From CAG-492 sp045643465 (lineage in GTDB: Bacteria > Bacillota > Clostridia > TANB77 > CAG-508): a stretch of 64,000 nucleotides of DNA. The position numbers and the translations under genes were made by a program. Positions 17,087-25,771 of this stretch are shown here, piece by piece (position 1 is the stretch's first letter; each line of letters opens with the position of its first letter). The notes beneath the pieces were generated by a model that saw nothing but the letters and a program-made list of their open reading frames with translations, did not search any database and was not told where the DNA came from. The stretch spans positions 118,639-182,638 of the forward strand of contig JAZUKV010000021.1 in assembly GCA_045643465.1 (NCBI GenBank), written 5' to 3'.

Positions 17087-17428
17087 GTGAGAAAAATAAG
17101 AAGATTTTGCAGATGCAGACAATGTTATACAAATGATACAAGGTATAATTCAAAAGATATTAATTATAATGAAATGCAACAATTAATTAGACAATATAGT
17201 TGTGTTGTTATAGATGTTAGAAGTAGACAAGAATTTAGAGAAGGACATTTTGATGGTGCTATTAATATTCCATTAGATGAAATCGAAAGAAGTATTTGCA
17301 ATATAGTAAAAGATAAAAATATAAATATTATAGTATATTGCTCTTATGGAGGTAGAAGCAAAAAGTCGCAAATGATTTTGAATTCTTTAGGATACAATAA
17401 TGTGTATAATTTAGAGCATGGAATTTAA
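17087..17428 (+). CDS. Single-domain rhodanese with Cys-rich N-terminus
   Basis: 113 residues. Rhodanese-like fold: VVIDVRSRQEFREGHFDGAINIPL and the catalytic loop YCSYGGRS (active-site Cys). The N-terminus FCRCRQC carries four closely spaced Cys (one just downstream, in QCY), not usual for this family; it could bind a metal. Start uncertain: GTG at 17087 is inside the only good ribosome site (GAGAGGTGA), which is ideally placed for an ATA codon at 17096. Sulfur-transfer role likely; partner unknown. Confidence 0.85.
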   Translation: MRKIRRFCRCRQCYTNDTRYNSKDINYNEMQQLIRQYSCVVIDVRSRQEFREGHFDGAINIPLDEIERSICNIVKDKNINIIVYCSYGGRSKKSQMILNSLGYNNVYNLEHGI

Positions 17429-17434
17429 AAGAAT

Positions 17435-17500
17435 AAAAATAGGTAATTAGTTAATATTGACGAATTTAATTAAATATATTAACTAATTACCTATTTTTTT
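17435..17500. terminator. Bidirectional terminator between rhodanese and ytxC
   Basis: Perfect long stem (about 17435-17457 with 17476-17498) with A-run before and T-run after. It serves both converging genes and overlaps the last codons of the - strand gene. Confidence 0.9.
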
Positions 17501-18321
17501 ATGTGTACATATTGAGAATTACATATTTCACAATTTGTGCAAAAAATAATTTTATCTGTAAAAATTAATTTCAAAAATCGGATAAAGTTATCTTCTTCAG
17601 TGTTTAAATGTATAATTATTTTTTCAGGTAAATATGAAAGTAAAGAATTTAAAATAAAATCATTAGATGAAAATGTAATATCAGAAATATATTTTAAATT
17701 TTCATCATTTGTAATAATTTCTTTTGAATTATCAAGAAGCATTTTAGTAGTGTCAGAATAAATTAAATGTACTAAATCTGTTTGAGTATTTTGTGTAGCT
17801 ATATAATTTTTTAGTAAATCAACATATTCACAATATTCTTTATTAAGAACATAATTATTAATTTCTTTTTCCAAGATTAAATTTATATAATGTTTATAAT
17901 CTGCAATTCGAAAGTTAATGAAACCATCAATATTACATATATTATTAGATTCAAAATAGTTTTGGAGAGCACTTATTAGCAAATCTTTTTTTGTGTTAAA
18001 GTTTGTTGGAATATTTAATGAGTTTTCTAAGAAAAGCATAATTTGTTTTCGCTCTTTTTGCGAAAAATAAAAAAAGTCATATTCAAATTGCTTTGTAATC
18101 AAAATTTTTTCAAAATTTTCTATGATTGCTTCAGCAATAATATTATTCAATAATGTATAAAATTTTTTTATTTTGGTTCCAGTATAGTGAATAATAATAT
18201 TATAAAAATGTTTAAATTTTTTTTGTGAATAAAGAATATTTTCAAATTCAAGATTATCTAGATGTTGCTCTATAGTATTTAAGTATTTTTTATTTAAACT
18301 TTTTACACAAATTGAAATCAT
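17491..18321 (-). CDS. YtxC-like sporulation protein
   Basis: 276 residues. The central block FINFRIADYKHYINLILEK, followed by ..EYVDLLKNYIATQ, matches the YtxC family of putative sporulation proteins. The C-terminus ends in a Cys-containing tail (FCTNCEIC). Biochemical role unknown; consistent with spo0A elsewhere in the window. ATG at 18321 with AAAGGAG upstream; this ribosome site lies inside a long hairpin (18322-18399), so translation may be controlled. It probably shares a transcript with the RluA-type gene upstream, as no terminator is visible after that gene. Confidence 0.8.
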   Translation of the reverse strand: MISICVKSLNKKYLNTIEQHLDNLEFENILYSQKKFKHFYNIIIHYTGTKIKKFYTLLNNIIAEAIIENFEKILITKQFEYDFFYFSQKERKQIMLFLENSLNIPTNFNTKKDLLISALQNYFESNNICNIDGFINFRIADYKHYINLILEKEINNYVLNKEYCEYVDLLKNYIATQNTQTDLVHLIYSDTTKMLLDNSKEIITNDENLKYISDITFSSNDFILNSLLSYLPEKIIIHLNTEEDNFIRFLKLIFTDKIIFCTNCEICNSQYVHIKK

Positions 18322-18399
18322 AAAAACTCCTTTCTTGAATAATTATAGTATTCACAAAAAAATTTTTGATATACATATAATATTCAAAAAGGAGTTTTT
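18322..18399 (-). promoter_or_regulatory. Inverted repeat that can pair with the ytxC ribosome site
   Basis: Arms 18322-18340 and 18382-18399 are complementary over about 17 positions with one bulged base, with a 41-base AT-rich loop. On the - strand the promoter-distal arm contains the AAAGGAG of ytxC. Confidence 0.55.
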
Positions 18400-18409
18400 T
18401 GAAACTTGT

Positions 18410-19285
18410 TTATGCATTAAATAAATTATAAAAAGGTAATTGTTTTTTTGATAATGTATAAGTATTTAGATAATATAAAGGAGAGCTATTATTAAATTTG
18501 AAATTTAGGCTATAGCTGCATAGTAATTGCTCTTTTTTCTTAAAAGACTTATTTATTTGATTTATACCATATTTTCCATCACCAATTATAGGATGACCAA
18601 TATGTGCTAAATGAGCTCTTATTTGATGAGTTCTTCCAGTTTCTAAAGTTATATCTAAAAGGCATATGTTGTGAGGCAAGTTCTTTTTTAATATTTTATA
18701 GGAAGTAATGATTTTTTGATAGCCCCTTAACTGTTTGTCAGATATATAGACTAAGGATTTTTTTGAATCTTTAAACAAATATGATTCTAATCTTTGAGAG
18801 CTTTTTGTTGGAATTCCGTAAACAACGCAAATATAATGCTTTTCAACCAAATGATTTTTGAAAGCAGAAAGAAGTTCATCTAAAGCAATTTTATTTTTCG
18901 CAAACAAAACAAGTCCAGATGTATTTCTATCTAATCTATGGCAAGGTTCAATAAAAGCATAATTTAAAGATTTTGCATAACTTGTTAAAGAATTTTCACC
19001 AGTCACTTCAATTCCAACAGGTTTATCGAAAACTAGAATATTATCATCTTCAAAAATTATTGGAATATCAATTTGTTTTTCTAATAAATCATCTGTTATA
19101 TAAATTTTTATTTCATCTCCAGTCTGTAACAAACAATTTTCAGATATTCTTTTATCATTAATTTTAATATCCTTTTTACGCAAAGTTTTATAGATAAGCG
19201 AATTTGAAAGATTATTAAAATTATCTTGAAGAAATGATATTAATTTTTTATTATTATATTTTTCATCAACTTTTAATATTTTCAT
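18410..19285 (-). CDS. RluA family pseudouridine synthase
   Basis: 291 residues. An S4-like RNA-binding domain (about 1-70) precedes the catalytic domain with HRLDRNTSGLVLFAKN (catalytic Asp in HRLD). RTHQIRAHLAHIGHPIIGDGKYG is the second conserved RluA block. It modifies uridines in rRNA or tRNA; the target cannot be told. The ATG at 19285 is preferred to one 18 bases upstream (19303), because an extended -10 element lies over the upstream codons; the mRNA would then be leaderless. Confidence 0.93.
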   Translation of the reverse strand: MKILKVDEKYNNKKLISFLQDNFNNLSNSLIYKTLRKKDIKINDKRISENCLLQTGDEIKIYITDDLLEKQIDIPIIFEDDNILVFDKPVGIEVTGENSLTSYAKSLNYAFIEPCHRLDRNTSGLVLFAKNKIALDELLSAFKNHLVEKHYICVVYGIPTKSSQRLESYLFKDSKKSLVYISDKQLRGYQKIITSYKILKKNLPHNICLLDITLETGRTHQIRAHLAHIGHPIIGDGKYGINQINKSFKKKEQLLCSYSLNFKFNNSSPLYYLNTYTLSKKQLPFYNLFNA

Positions 19286-19291
19286 AAATCT

Positions 19292-19319
19292 ATTATAACA
19301 CATTTTATAGTGGTTACAA
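19292..19319 (-). promoter_or_regulatory. Promoter of the RluA-type gene
   Basis: On the - strand: TTGTAA, 16-base spacer, TATAAT with an extended TGT just before it. The predicted first transcribed base coincides with the ATG at 19285. Confidence 0.6.
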
Positions 19320-19334
19320 TAGCAAAATTAAAGC

Positions 19335-19433
19335 AGGCGGAAATGTGGAAAACGGGACGGTTCTTATTTCCACAAAAGTGGAAATAAGAGCCGTCTCGGT
19401 TTCCATTTCCCGTTTTCGTTTTCCGGTTTCCAC
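19335..19433. repeat. Palindromic GGGACGGTTCT-type repeat, imperfect copy
   Basis: Core hairpin 19356-19395: 18-bp stem (one G-U position) with an AAAA loop. The outer part carries further related segments such as GGAAAACGGG and CCCGTTTTC. It shares its core with the element at 43595-43656. GC content is far above the surroundings. No transposase is next to it. Confidence 0.85.
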
Positions 19434-19447
19434 TTTTTTAAAAAAGT

Positions 19448-19476
19448 ATTGATAAATGGGGAGATTTTTGATATTA
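19448..19476 (+). promoter_or_regulatory. Promoter of lepA
   Basis: TTGATA (19448-19453), 17-base spacer, TATTAT (19471-19476). It lies immediately downstream of the palindromic repeat, with the lepA start 48 bases further on. Confidence 0.6.
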
Positions 19477-19524
19477 TTATTATGCATAAAAATAGGGCGT
19501 TTGTACGCTTTGGGAGGAATTTTA

Positions 19525-21339
19525 GTGGAAAATAGAAAGTCACATATTAGGAATTTTAGCATTATAGCTCATATTGATCATGGTAAGTCTACTTTAGCTG
19601 ATAGATTGATTGAGATGACGGGGGTTCTTTCAAAAAGAGAGATGGAAAGTCAAGTTCTTGATAATATGGATATTGAGAAAGAGCGTGGTATTACTATTAA
19701 ATCTCAAGCTGTTAGAATGTTATATAAGGCTAAAGATGGACAAGAATATGAATTTAATTTAATAGATACACCAGGACATGTTGATTTTAATTATGAAGTT
19801 TCAAGAAGTTTGGCAGCTTGTGATGGTGCAATTTTAGTTGTTGATAGTAGTCAAGGTGTTGAAGCTCAAACACTTGCAAATGTATATTTGGCTTTAGATA
19901 ATAATCTTGAAATTATACCGGTTCTTAATAAAATTGATTTACCAAGTGCAAGACCGCAAGAGGTTAAAGATGAAATAGAAGAGATTATCGGAATTCCATC
20001 TCAAGATGCTCCTTGTATTTCTGCTAAAACTGGATTAAATGTTGAAGAAGTTTTAGAAAGAATTGTAACTGATATTCCAGCACCAGCAGGAGATGAAAAT
20101 GCAAATTTGCAATGTTTGATATTTGATTCTTTGTATGATAATTATAAAGGTGCTTTAGCGTATGTTAGAGTAAAAAACGGAACTGTAAAAGTTGGGGATG
20201 AAATATTATTGATGTCTTCTAAAAAAGTTTTTTCTGTAACTGAAGTAGGATATTTTGAACCTGGCACATATGTTCCAACAAATCAATTAGAAGCTGGTGA
20301 TGTTGGATATATTGCTGCTAGTATAAAAAGTTTAACAGATATACGTGTAGGAGATACAATTACATTAGCAGAAAATCCTGCCGAACAGCCATTACCTGGA
20401 TATAAAAAAGTAAATCCAATGGTTTATTGTGGTTTATATCCAATAGATGGAAGCGATTATGAAAATTTAAAAGTAGCTTTAGAAAAATTGCAATTAAATG
20501 ATGCTGCTTTAGAATATGAGCAAGAAACATCTGCTGCTTTAGGATTTGGTTTTAGATGTGGATTTCTAGGGTTGCTTCATCTAGAAATAATTGAAGAAAG
20601 ATTAGACAGAGAATTTGATTTAGGATTAATAACAACATCACCATCTGTTATATATAAAGTTCACAAAACTGATGGTGAAGTAATAGATTTATATAATCCT
20701 TCAGAACTACCAGATCCATCAGATATTTCATATATAGAAGAGCCTTTTGTAAAGGCTGAAATAATAACCCCAAGAGATTATGTTGGAAATATAATGGAAA
20801 TTTGCCAAAATAGACGTGGAATATATGTGGATATGAAATATTTAGATGCTAATAGAGTCACATTAGAATATGAATTACCATTAAACGAAATTATATATGA
20901 CTTTTTTGATAGTTTAAAATCTAAAACTAAAGGTTATGCTTCCTTTGATTATGAGTTCAAAGAATATAGAAGATCAGATCTTGTAAAATTAGATATTTTA
21001 ATTAATGGAGAAGGTGTTGATGCTCTTTCATTTATAGTTCATAAAGACAATAGCTATGATAGAGGAAAGAAAATGGTTGAAAAGTTAAAAAATGTAATAC
21101 CAAGACATTTATTTGTAATTCCTATTCAAGCTGCTATTGGCGGAAAGATAATAGCAAGAGAAACAATTTCTGCAATGAGAAAAGATGTATTAGCTAAATG
21201 TTATGGTGGAGATATTTCTAGAAAGAAAAAGTTATTAGAGAAGCAGAAACGTGGAAAGAAAAAAATGCGTGAAATTGGAAATGTAGAAATTCCTCAAGAA
21301 GCATTTTTATCAGTATTAAAATTAGATGAAGAAGATTAA
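19525..21339 (+). CDS. lepA: Elongation factor 4 (LepA)
   Basis: 604 residues, normal length. GTPase motifs: G1 AHIDHGKST, G3 DTPGHVDF, G4 NKID, G5 SAKTG. The LepA-specific C-terminal domain includes AIGGKIIARETISAMRKDVLAKCYGGDISRKKKLLEKQKRGKKKM (in part), diagnostic of EF4 against EF-G. The GTG at 19525 is chosen because GGGAGG lies 8 bases upstream; longer in-frame starts would put extra hydrophobic residues before the conserved N-terminus. It acts on stalled ribosomes by back-translocation. The neighbours downstream are 18 and 26 bases apart, suggesting one transcript. Confidence 0.97.
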   Translation: MENRKSHIRNFSIIAHIDHGKSTLADRLIEMTGVLSKREMESQVLDNMDIEKERGITIKSQAVRMLYKAKDGQEYEFNLIDTPGHVDFNYEVSRSLAACDGAILVVDSSQGVEAQTLANVYLALDNNLEIIPVLNKIDLPSARPQEVKDEIEEIIGIPSQDAPCISAKTGLNVEEVLERIVTDIPAPAGDENANLQCLIFDSLYDNYKGALAYVRVKNGTVKVGDEILLMSSKKVFSVTEVGYFEPGTYVPTNQLEAGDVGYIAASIKSLTDIRVGDTITLAENPAEQPLPGYKKVNPMVYCGLYPIDGSDYENLKVALEKLQLNDAALEYEQETSAALGFGFRCGFLGLLHLEIIEERLDREFDLGLITTSPSVIYKVHKTDGEVIDLYNPSELPDPSDISYIEEPFVKAEIITPRDYVGNIMEICQNRRGIYVDMKYLDANRVTLEYELPLNEIIYDFFDSLKSKTKGYASFDYEFKEYRRSDLVKLDILINGEGVDALSFIVHKDNSYDRGKKMVEKLKNVIPRHLFVIPIQAAIGGKIIARETISAMRKDVLAKCYGGDISRKKKLLEKQKRGKKKMREIGNVEIPQEAFLSVLKLDEED

Positions 21340-21357
21340 ATTGGAGATTATTTTGAG

Positions 21358-21882
21358 ATGAGTAAAGAAATTGAAATAGAAAAGAAATATAAGGTAAAAA
21401 AATTACCTGAAAATATTGAAGAATATGAGCATATTACTATAGAGCAGTCTTATTTTAATAAAGGTGGTGCGCCTATAAGGATAAGAAAATTTATTAGTAG
21501 TGATGAAATTAAATGTCTTATTTCAAAAAAATTTAAAAGTGATGATGAGTCAATTAAAAATATTGAATATAATATTGATATTACAGAAGAGCTTTATGAT
21601 AAATTTGTCGAGGCAAGAGAAGGTAAAATTATAAAAAAGACGAGATATAAAATACCATTACAGGAAGGCTTATATGTTGATTTAGATGTGTTTCATGGAT
21701 TTTTGGAAGGAGTTTGCATCGCAGAAATAGAATACGAATCAATTGAACAAGCTGAAAGCTACAAAATTCCTGAGTGGATTGAAGAGGTTAATTTTGATAA
21801 GGAATTGATTACTAATATATATATGGCAACTAAATTACAGAGTATAAATGAATTAAAAGATTTTTTATTAAAGGAAAAATAA
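21358..21882 (+). CDS. CYTH domain protein (triphosphate tunnel enzyme)
   Basis: 174 residues. The N-terminal EIEIEKKY is the ExExK signature of the CYTH superfamily. Later charged strands (RIRKF, CLISKKF, KTRYKIPL, DVFHG, AEIEYES) supply the alternating acidic and basic residues lining the tunnel. Members hydrolyse inorganic triphosphate or thiamine triphosphate, or make cAMP; which applies is not visible. Between lepA and rlmB, closely spaced. Confidence 0.88.
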   Translation: MSKEIEIEKKYKVKKLPENIEEYEHITIEQSYFNKGGAPIRIRKFISSDEIKCLISKKFKSDDESIKNIEYNIDITEELYDKFVEAREGKIIKKTRYKIPLQEGLYVDLDVFHGFLEGVCIAEIEYESIEQAESYKIPEWIEEVNFDKELITNIYMATKLQSINELKDFLLKEK

Positions 21883-21908
21883 AAGTTTAAAAGATTGAAA
21901 GGATTTTT

Positions 21909-22682
21909 ATGAGTAAGAATTTTAAAAATGAAAGACAAGAAAAAACATATAACGATCAGATAGAAGGTAGAAATGCTGTTATAGAGCTATTAGAATCAGG
22001 TAGAGATATTAATAAAATATTTGTAAGCAATGGTGAAAAAAATGGCTCTATCACTAAGATACTAGCAATGGCCAAAGATAAGAGAATTATTATAACAGAA
22101 GTTAGCAAAAGCAAAATTGAAGAGATGGCTCAAAGTGATAACCATCAAGGTGTAATTGCAATAGTTCCACCATTTGAATATTGTGATGTAGATGATATTT
22201 TAGATGTAGCTAAAAGTAGAAATGAAGATCCATTTATATTGATATTAGATGGGATTGAAGATCCGCATAATTTAGGTGCAATAATTAGAACTGCAGAAAC
22301 TGCAGGTGTTCATGGAATAATTATTCCAAAAAGAAGAGCTGCTTGTGTTAATAGTACTGTAGCAAAAGTAGCAGCTGGAGCAGTTGAGCATATGAAAATT
22401 GCAAGAGTAAATAATATTACAGAAACAATAAGATATCTAAAAGGAAATGATGTATGGGTTTGTGGAACAGATATGCACACAAATACATATTATTATAATC
22501 AAGATTATAAGATGCCAATAGCAATAGTTATAGGAAGTGAAGGTTATGGAATGGGAAGATTAGTGCAAGAAAATTGTGATTTTCTTGTTAAAATTCCAAT
22601 GAAAGGGAAAATTACTTCTCTAAATGCATCTGTTTCAGCGGGTATAGTAATATATGAGGTGGTTAAACAAAGGATTAAATAG
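21909..22682 (+). CDS. rlmB: 23S rRNA (guanosine-2'-O-)-methyltransferase RlmB-like (SpoU)
   Basis: 257 residues. N-terminal substrate-binding domain opens with IEGRNAVIELLESG; SpoU motifs follow: LDGIEDPHNLGAIIRTAE (motif 1), IVIGSEGYGMG (motif 2), and SLNASVSAGIVIYE (motif 3). These define a trefoil-knot 2'-O-methyltransferase using S-adenosylmethionine. RlmB methylates G2251 in E. coli; the exact nucleotide here is assumed by similarity. ATG with GAAAGGA upstream. Confidence 0.93.
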   Translation: MSKNFKNERQEKTYNDQIEGRNAVIELLESGRDINKIFVSNGEKNGSITKILAMAKDKRIIITEVSKSKIEEMAQSDNHQGVIAIVPPFEYCDVDDILDVAKSRNEDPFILILDGIEDPHNLGAIIRTAETAGVHGIIIPKRRAACVNSTVAKVAAGAVEHMKIARVNNITETIRYLKGNDVWVCGTDMHTNTYYYNQDYKMPIAIVIGSEGYGMGRLVQENCDFLVKIPMKGKITSLNASVSAGIVIYEVVKQRIK

Positions 22683-22706
22683 AGTTATATATCTAGGAGG
22701 AAAATA

Positions 22707-23996
22707 TTGAAAAAAAAGAGTACTATAAGCATTGTATTTATAATAATTTTAGGATTAATATTATCTGGAATATATTTTTCAGTAGGTAAAGAGCTTACTT
22801 TTTGGAAATATGCTATAAAAAATAAAGAGCTTACAAATATTTTTTCTAGTAATGAAATATCAGAATTTAATAAAAAGAAACAAGAAAATTCATATATAAC
22901 AAATAGTGAATTGGCAATTAATAATAACAATAATCAATATAAATGTGTATCTGTATCAAAGGCAAAATCTAATAATGACAAATTAACAAATTTTAGAATT
23001 TTAAAAAATGATAAAGATTTCATTGATGCAAATGTAATAACACGTAATGATTTGTTAGGTATAAAAATACGTAATTTCAATGATAATTATGTGATAGTAG
23101 AAAACAACAATTTAAAGGAATTAGCAAAAAATATTGGAATTCAAGATACGAGTAAAATACCAGAAAAAATTAATACTATAAATTTTGATGATTTATTAAA
23201 GCTGGAAGATGATGATATTCAGTATATTTCAAAAAAATATTCAAAATTAATAATGAAAAATATTAGTTCGAATAACTATTCAAAAAATATAGATAAAAAT
23301 AATAGTACATCATATTCGTTAACACTTACAGAAAATGAAGTAAAAAAAGTTTTATCAGAATTGTATAAAAAAATTTCAACAGATGAAAGGGTATTAAATA
23401 TAATTTATTCAAAACTTAAATTAATAAATATTGGAGAAGAAAAGAATAATGTTGGTAATATCTCAAGAAAATTTCAAGAAATGTCCAAAACAGTATTGGA
23501 TGCAGAAACAACAAATGATATACTTTTAGAAATAACAGTTTATATAGAGAATAATGAATTATTGCAAACTGATATTAAAATTAAAGATAAAAAAGTAATT
23601 AAAATAGTTTATGATAAAGAAAATAATAATCTTAATATTAAACAACAATTAGTAAAACCAGATGGTCATAGACTAAATATTTCAATATCCAATTATTTAA
23701 ATACGATATTAAATAAGATTGAAGAGATAAGCATAACAAAAAAAATTAGTGATGATAGTAAAGAGCAAAAAACAGATATAGAAATAATGTGCAATAATGG
23801 TATAGATATTAAATTTTATACTTGTACAAAAATTTTAAATGAACAAATAATGCATTTAGAATATGAAGATGATTCAAAAGTAATTTTAAATGATTTGTCA
23901 GAAGATGAATTGAAAAAATTATATGAAGATAATAAAATTAAATTGATACAGTTATATGAAATTTGGAGGGATACATATGAATTGGGAATTAAATGA
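22707..23996 (+). CDS. Membrane-anchored protein, family not recognised
   Basis: 429 residues. An N-terminal hydrophobic segment (about 7-27) followed by a long, mostly polar, Asn/Lys-rich domain expected outside the cell. No repeats, catalytic motif or lipobox (no Cys after the hydrophobic core) were found. The charged C-terminus may be helical. TTG start at 22707 set by AGGAGG 8 bases before it. It lies between rlmB (24 bases) and rpiA (overlap of 20 bases), so it is in the operon, but nothing connects it functionally. Confidence 0.8.
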   Translation: MKKKSTISIVFIIILGLILSGIYFSVGKELTFWKYAIKNKELTNIFSSNEISEFNKKKQENSYITNSELAINNNNNQYKCVSVSKAKSNNDKLTNFRILKNDKDFIDANVITRNDLLGIKIRNFNDNYVIVENNNLKELAKNIGIQDTSKIPEKINTINFDDLLKLEDDDIQYISKKYSKLIMKNISSNNYSKNIDKNNSTSYSLTLTENEVKKVLSELYKKISTDERVLNIIYSKLKLINIGEEKNNVGNISRKFQEMSKTVLDAETTNDILLEITVYIENNELLQTDIKIKDKKVIKIVYDKENNNLNIKQQLVKPDGHRLNISISNYLNTILNKIEEISITKKISDDSKEQKTDIEIMCNNGIDIKFYTCTKILNEQIMHLEYEDDSKVILNDLSEDELKKLYEDNKIKLIQLYEIWRDTYELGIK

Positions 23997-24672
23997 TAAA
24001 TTTGCAGATTGGAATGGAGAAATAGCAAATAAGGAAGAAAAAATAGTAATAGCAAAAAAAATAGCAGAAAAAGTTAAAGACGGAGATGTAATAGGTTTTG
24101 GATCAGGTTCAACATCATATTTAGCAATTATTGAAATAGCTAAAAAAATAAAAGAGGAGCATTTAAATATAATTGCTATACCAACTTCATATGAAATAAA
24201 ATTGTTATGCAGTAAATTAAATATCAGAACATCATCAATTTTAGAGCAAAAACCAGATTGGAGTTTTGACGGAACTGATGAATTTGACAATAATAATTGG
24301 TTGATAAAAGGGCGAGGAGCAGCCATGTTTAAAGAAAAATTAAATATTGTAAGTTCAAAAAAAGTATATATTCTTGCTGATTCAACAAAATGTGTTAATA
24401 AATTAGGAGAAAAGTTTTATATACCTGTAGAATGTTACCCAGAAACAATTAATTTAGTACAGGAGCAATTAAAATTAATTGGAGCAACAGAGTGCATATT
24501 AAGAAAAGGCAAAGGAAAAGATGGTCCTATTGTTACTGAAAATAATAATTTAATTATAGATGTAAAATTTGAAAATATAGATAATAATTTAGAGCAAAAG
24601 ATAAAATCAATACCAGGTGTTATTGAATCAGGATTATTCACAAATTATAATAATATAGAAATTGTAAAGTAG
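23977..24672 (+). CDS. rpiA: Ribose-5-phosphate isomerase A
   Basis: 231 residues. Conserved blocks: GFGSGSTSYLAI (phosphate loop), SFDGTDEFDNNNWLIKGRGAAMFKEK (substrate site with Asp and the catalytic Glu in the following helix), ILADSTKCVNKLG and a final GVIESGLFTN. It interconverts ribose-5-phosphate and ribulose-5-phosphate. The ATG at 23977 is preferred to an upstream one at 23956 because GGAGGG is 6 bases before it; it overlaps the end of the preceding gene by 20 bases. Confidence 0.94.
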   Translation: MNWELNDKFADWNGEIANKEEKIVIAKKIAEKVKDGDVIGFGSGSTSYLAIIEIAKKIKEEHLNIIAIPTSYEIKLLCSKLNIRTSSILEQKPDWSFDGTDEFDNNNWLIKGRGAAMFKEKLNIVSSKKVYILADSTKCVNKLGEKFYIPVECYPETINLVQEQLKLIGATECILRKGKGKDGPIVTENNNLIIDVKFENIDNNLEQKIKSIPGVIESGLFTNYNNIEIVK

Positions 24673-24687
24673 CAAAGGAGAATTTTT

Positions 24688-25755
24688 ATGTGGGGAGATA
24701 TAGCAATAGCATTTGTTTTAGCATTTATAACATCATATGTACTTGTTCCATATTCAATGAGATTAGCAAAGAAGATAAGAGCTGTAGATGTTCCTTCTGA
24801 AAGAAGAATTAATAAAGTTGAAATGCCAAGATTAGGTGGATTAGCAATAATTGCAGGATTTTTTATTTCAATGATATATTTATTGATATCTATGGAACTA
24901 GAAAATAAAACCGCTCTTGACGGATATCATTGGAAAATTATAGGATTATTTTTAGGACTAACAATAATAGCTTTAATAGGTTTTATAGATGATTGGAAAG
25001 GAGTACATCCTTTATTAAAATTATTAGGACAAAGTGTAGCAGCAGTAGTTGTAATGTGTTTTGGAATAACAATAGGGGATTTTAATATACCAGTATTAAA
25101 TCATTTTATTGAACTTAATGGTATATTAGATTATATATTAACTTGGTTATGGATTGTAGGAATTACGAATGCTATTAATTTAACTGATGGCTTAGATGGT
25201 TTATCATCTGGAATAACCTTGATCGCATGTATATCATTATTGATAATTTTTGCAAGTAATGGTTCACCAATTATTTCAATTATTTTGATAACAGCATTAG
25301 CAGGAGGAATTATTGGATTTTTACCATTTAATTATAATCCTGCAAAAACATATATGGGAGATTCAGGATCTAATTTCTTAGGTTTTTCTATTGCTATAAT
25401 TTCTATATTAGGAGTAGCAAAAACATATACAGTTATTGTAATAGTAGCACCATTGATTGTTTTAGGTTTGCCAATACTTGATACAATTTTTGCAATAATT
25501 AGAAGAATAATTAAAGGTAAATCAATAAAAGCTGTATTCCAAGCAGATAGAGGACATTTACACCACAAATTAATCGATTATGGATATAGTCAAAAAGAAT
25601 CAGTATTAATTTTATATGGAATAGCAACAACTTTAGGTATGTTTGCAATAATATTGTTAGAAAGTGGAATATGGAAGGCTATATCATTTGCCTTATTAAT
25701 AATAGCTATTTTTGCAATGGGATATAAAGACTTACTAAAGAAAAATAAAAATTAA
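24688..25755 (+). CDS. Polyprenyl-phosphate GlcNAc-1-phosphate transferase (TagO/WecA type)
   Basis: 355 residues, about 10-11 transmembrane helices. PSERRINKVEMPRLGG, the Asp pair in FIDDWKG, NLTDGLDGLSSG, MGDSGSNFLGF and the His motif GHLHHKLIDYGYSQ mark the PNPT family, WecA/TagO branch (not MraY). It transfers a sugar-1-phosphate (usually GlcNAc-1-P) onto undecaprenyl phosphate and so starts teichoic acid or polysaccharide synthesis. First of four genes that look like a cell-wall glycolipid set. Confidence 0.92.
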   Translation: MWGDIAIAFVLAFITSYVLVPYSMRLAKKIRAVDVPSERRINKVEMPRLGGLAIIAGFFISMIYLLISMELENKTALDGYHWKIIGLFLGLTIIALIGFIDDWKGVHPLLKLLGQSVAAVVVMCFGITIGDFNIPVLNHFIELNGILDYILTWLWIVGITNAINLTDGLDGLSSGITLIACISLLIIFASNGSPIISIILITALAGGIIGFLPFNYNPAKTYMGDSGSNFLGFSIAIISILGVAKTYTVIVIVAPLIVLGLPILDTIFAIIRRIIKGKSIKAVFQADRGHLHHKLIDYGYSQKESVLILYGIATTLGMFAIILLESGIWKAISFALLIIAIFAMGYKDLLKKNKN

Positions 25756-25771
25756 AGGAAGGTTTTTTATT

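Noticed and set aside
19456..19524. N-terminal extension of lepA
   Set aside because: It covers the promoter -10 region and adds hydrophobic residues absent from EF4; GGGAGG sits before the GTG at 19525.
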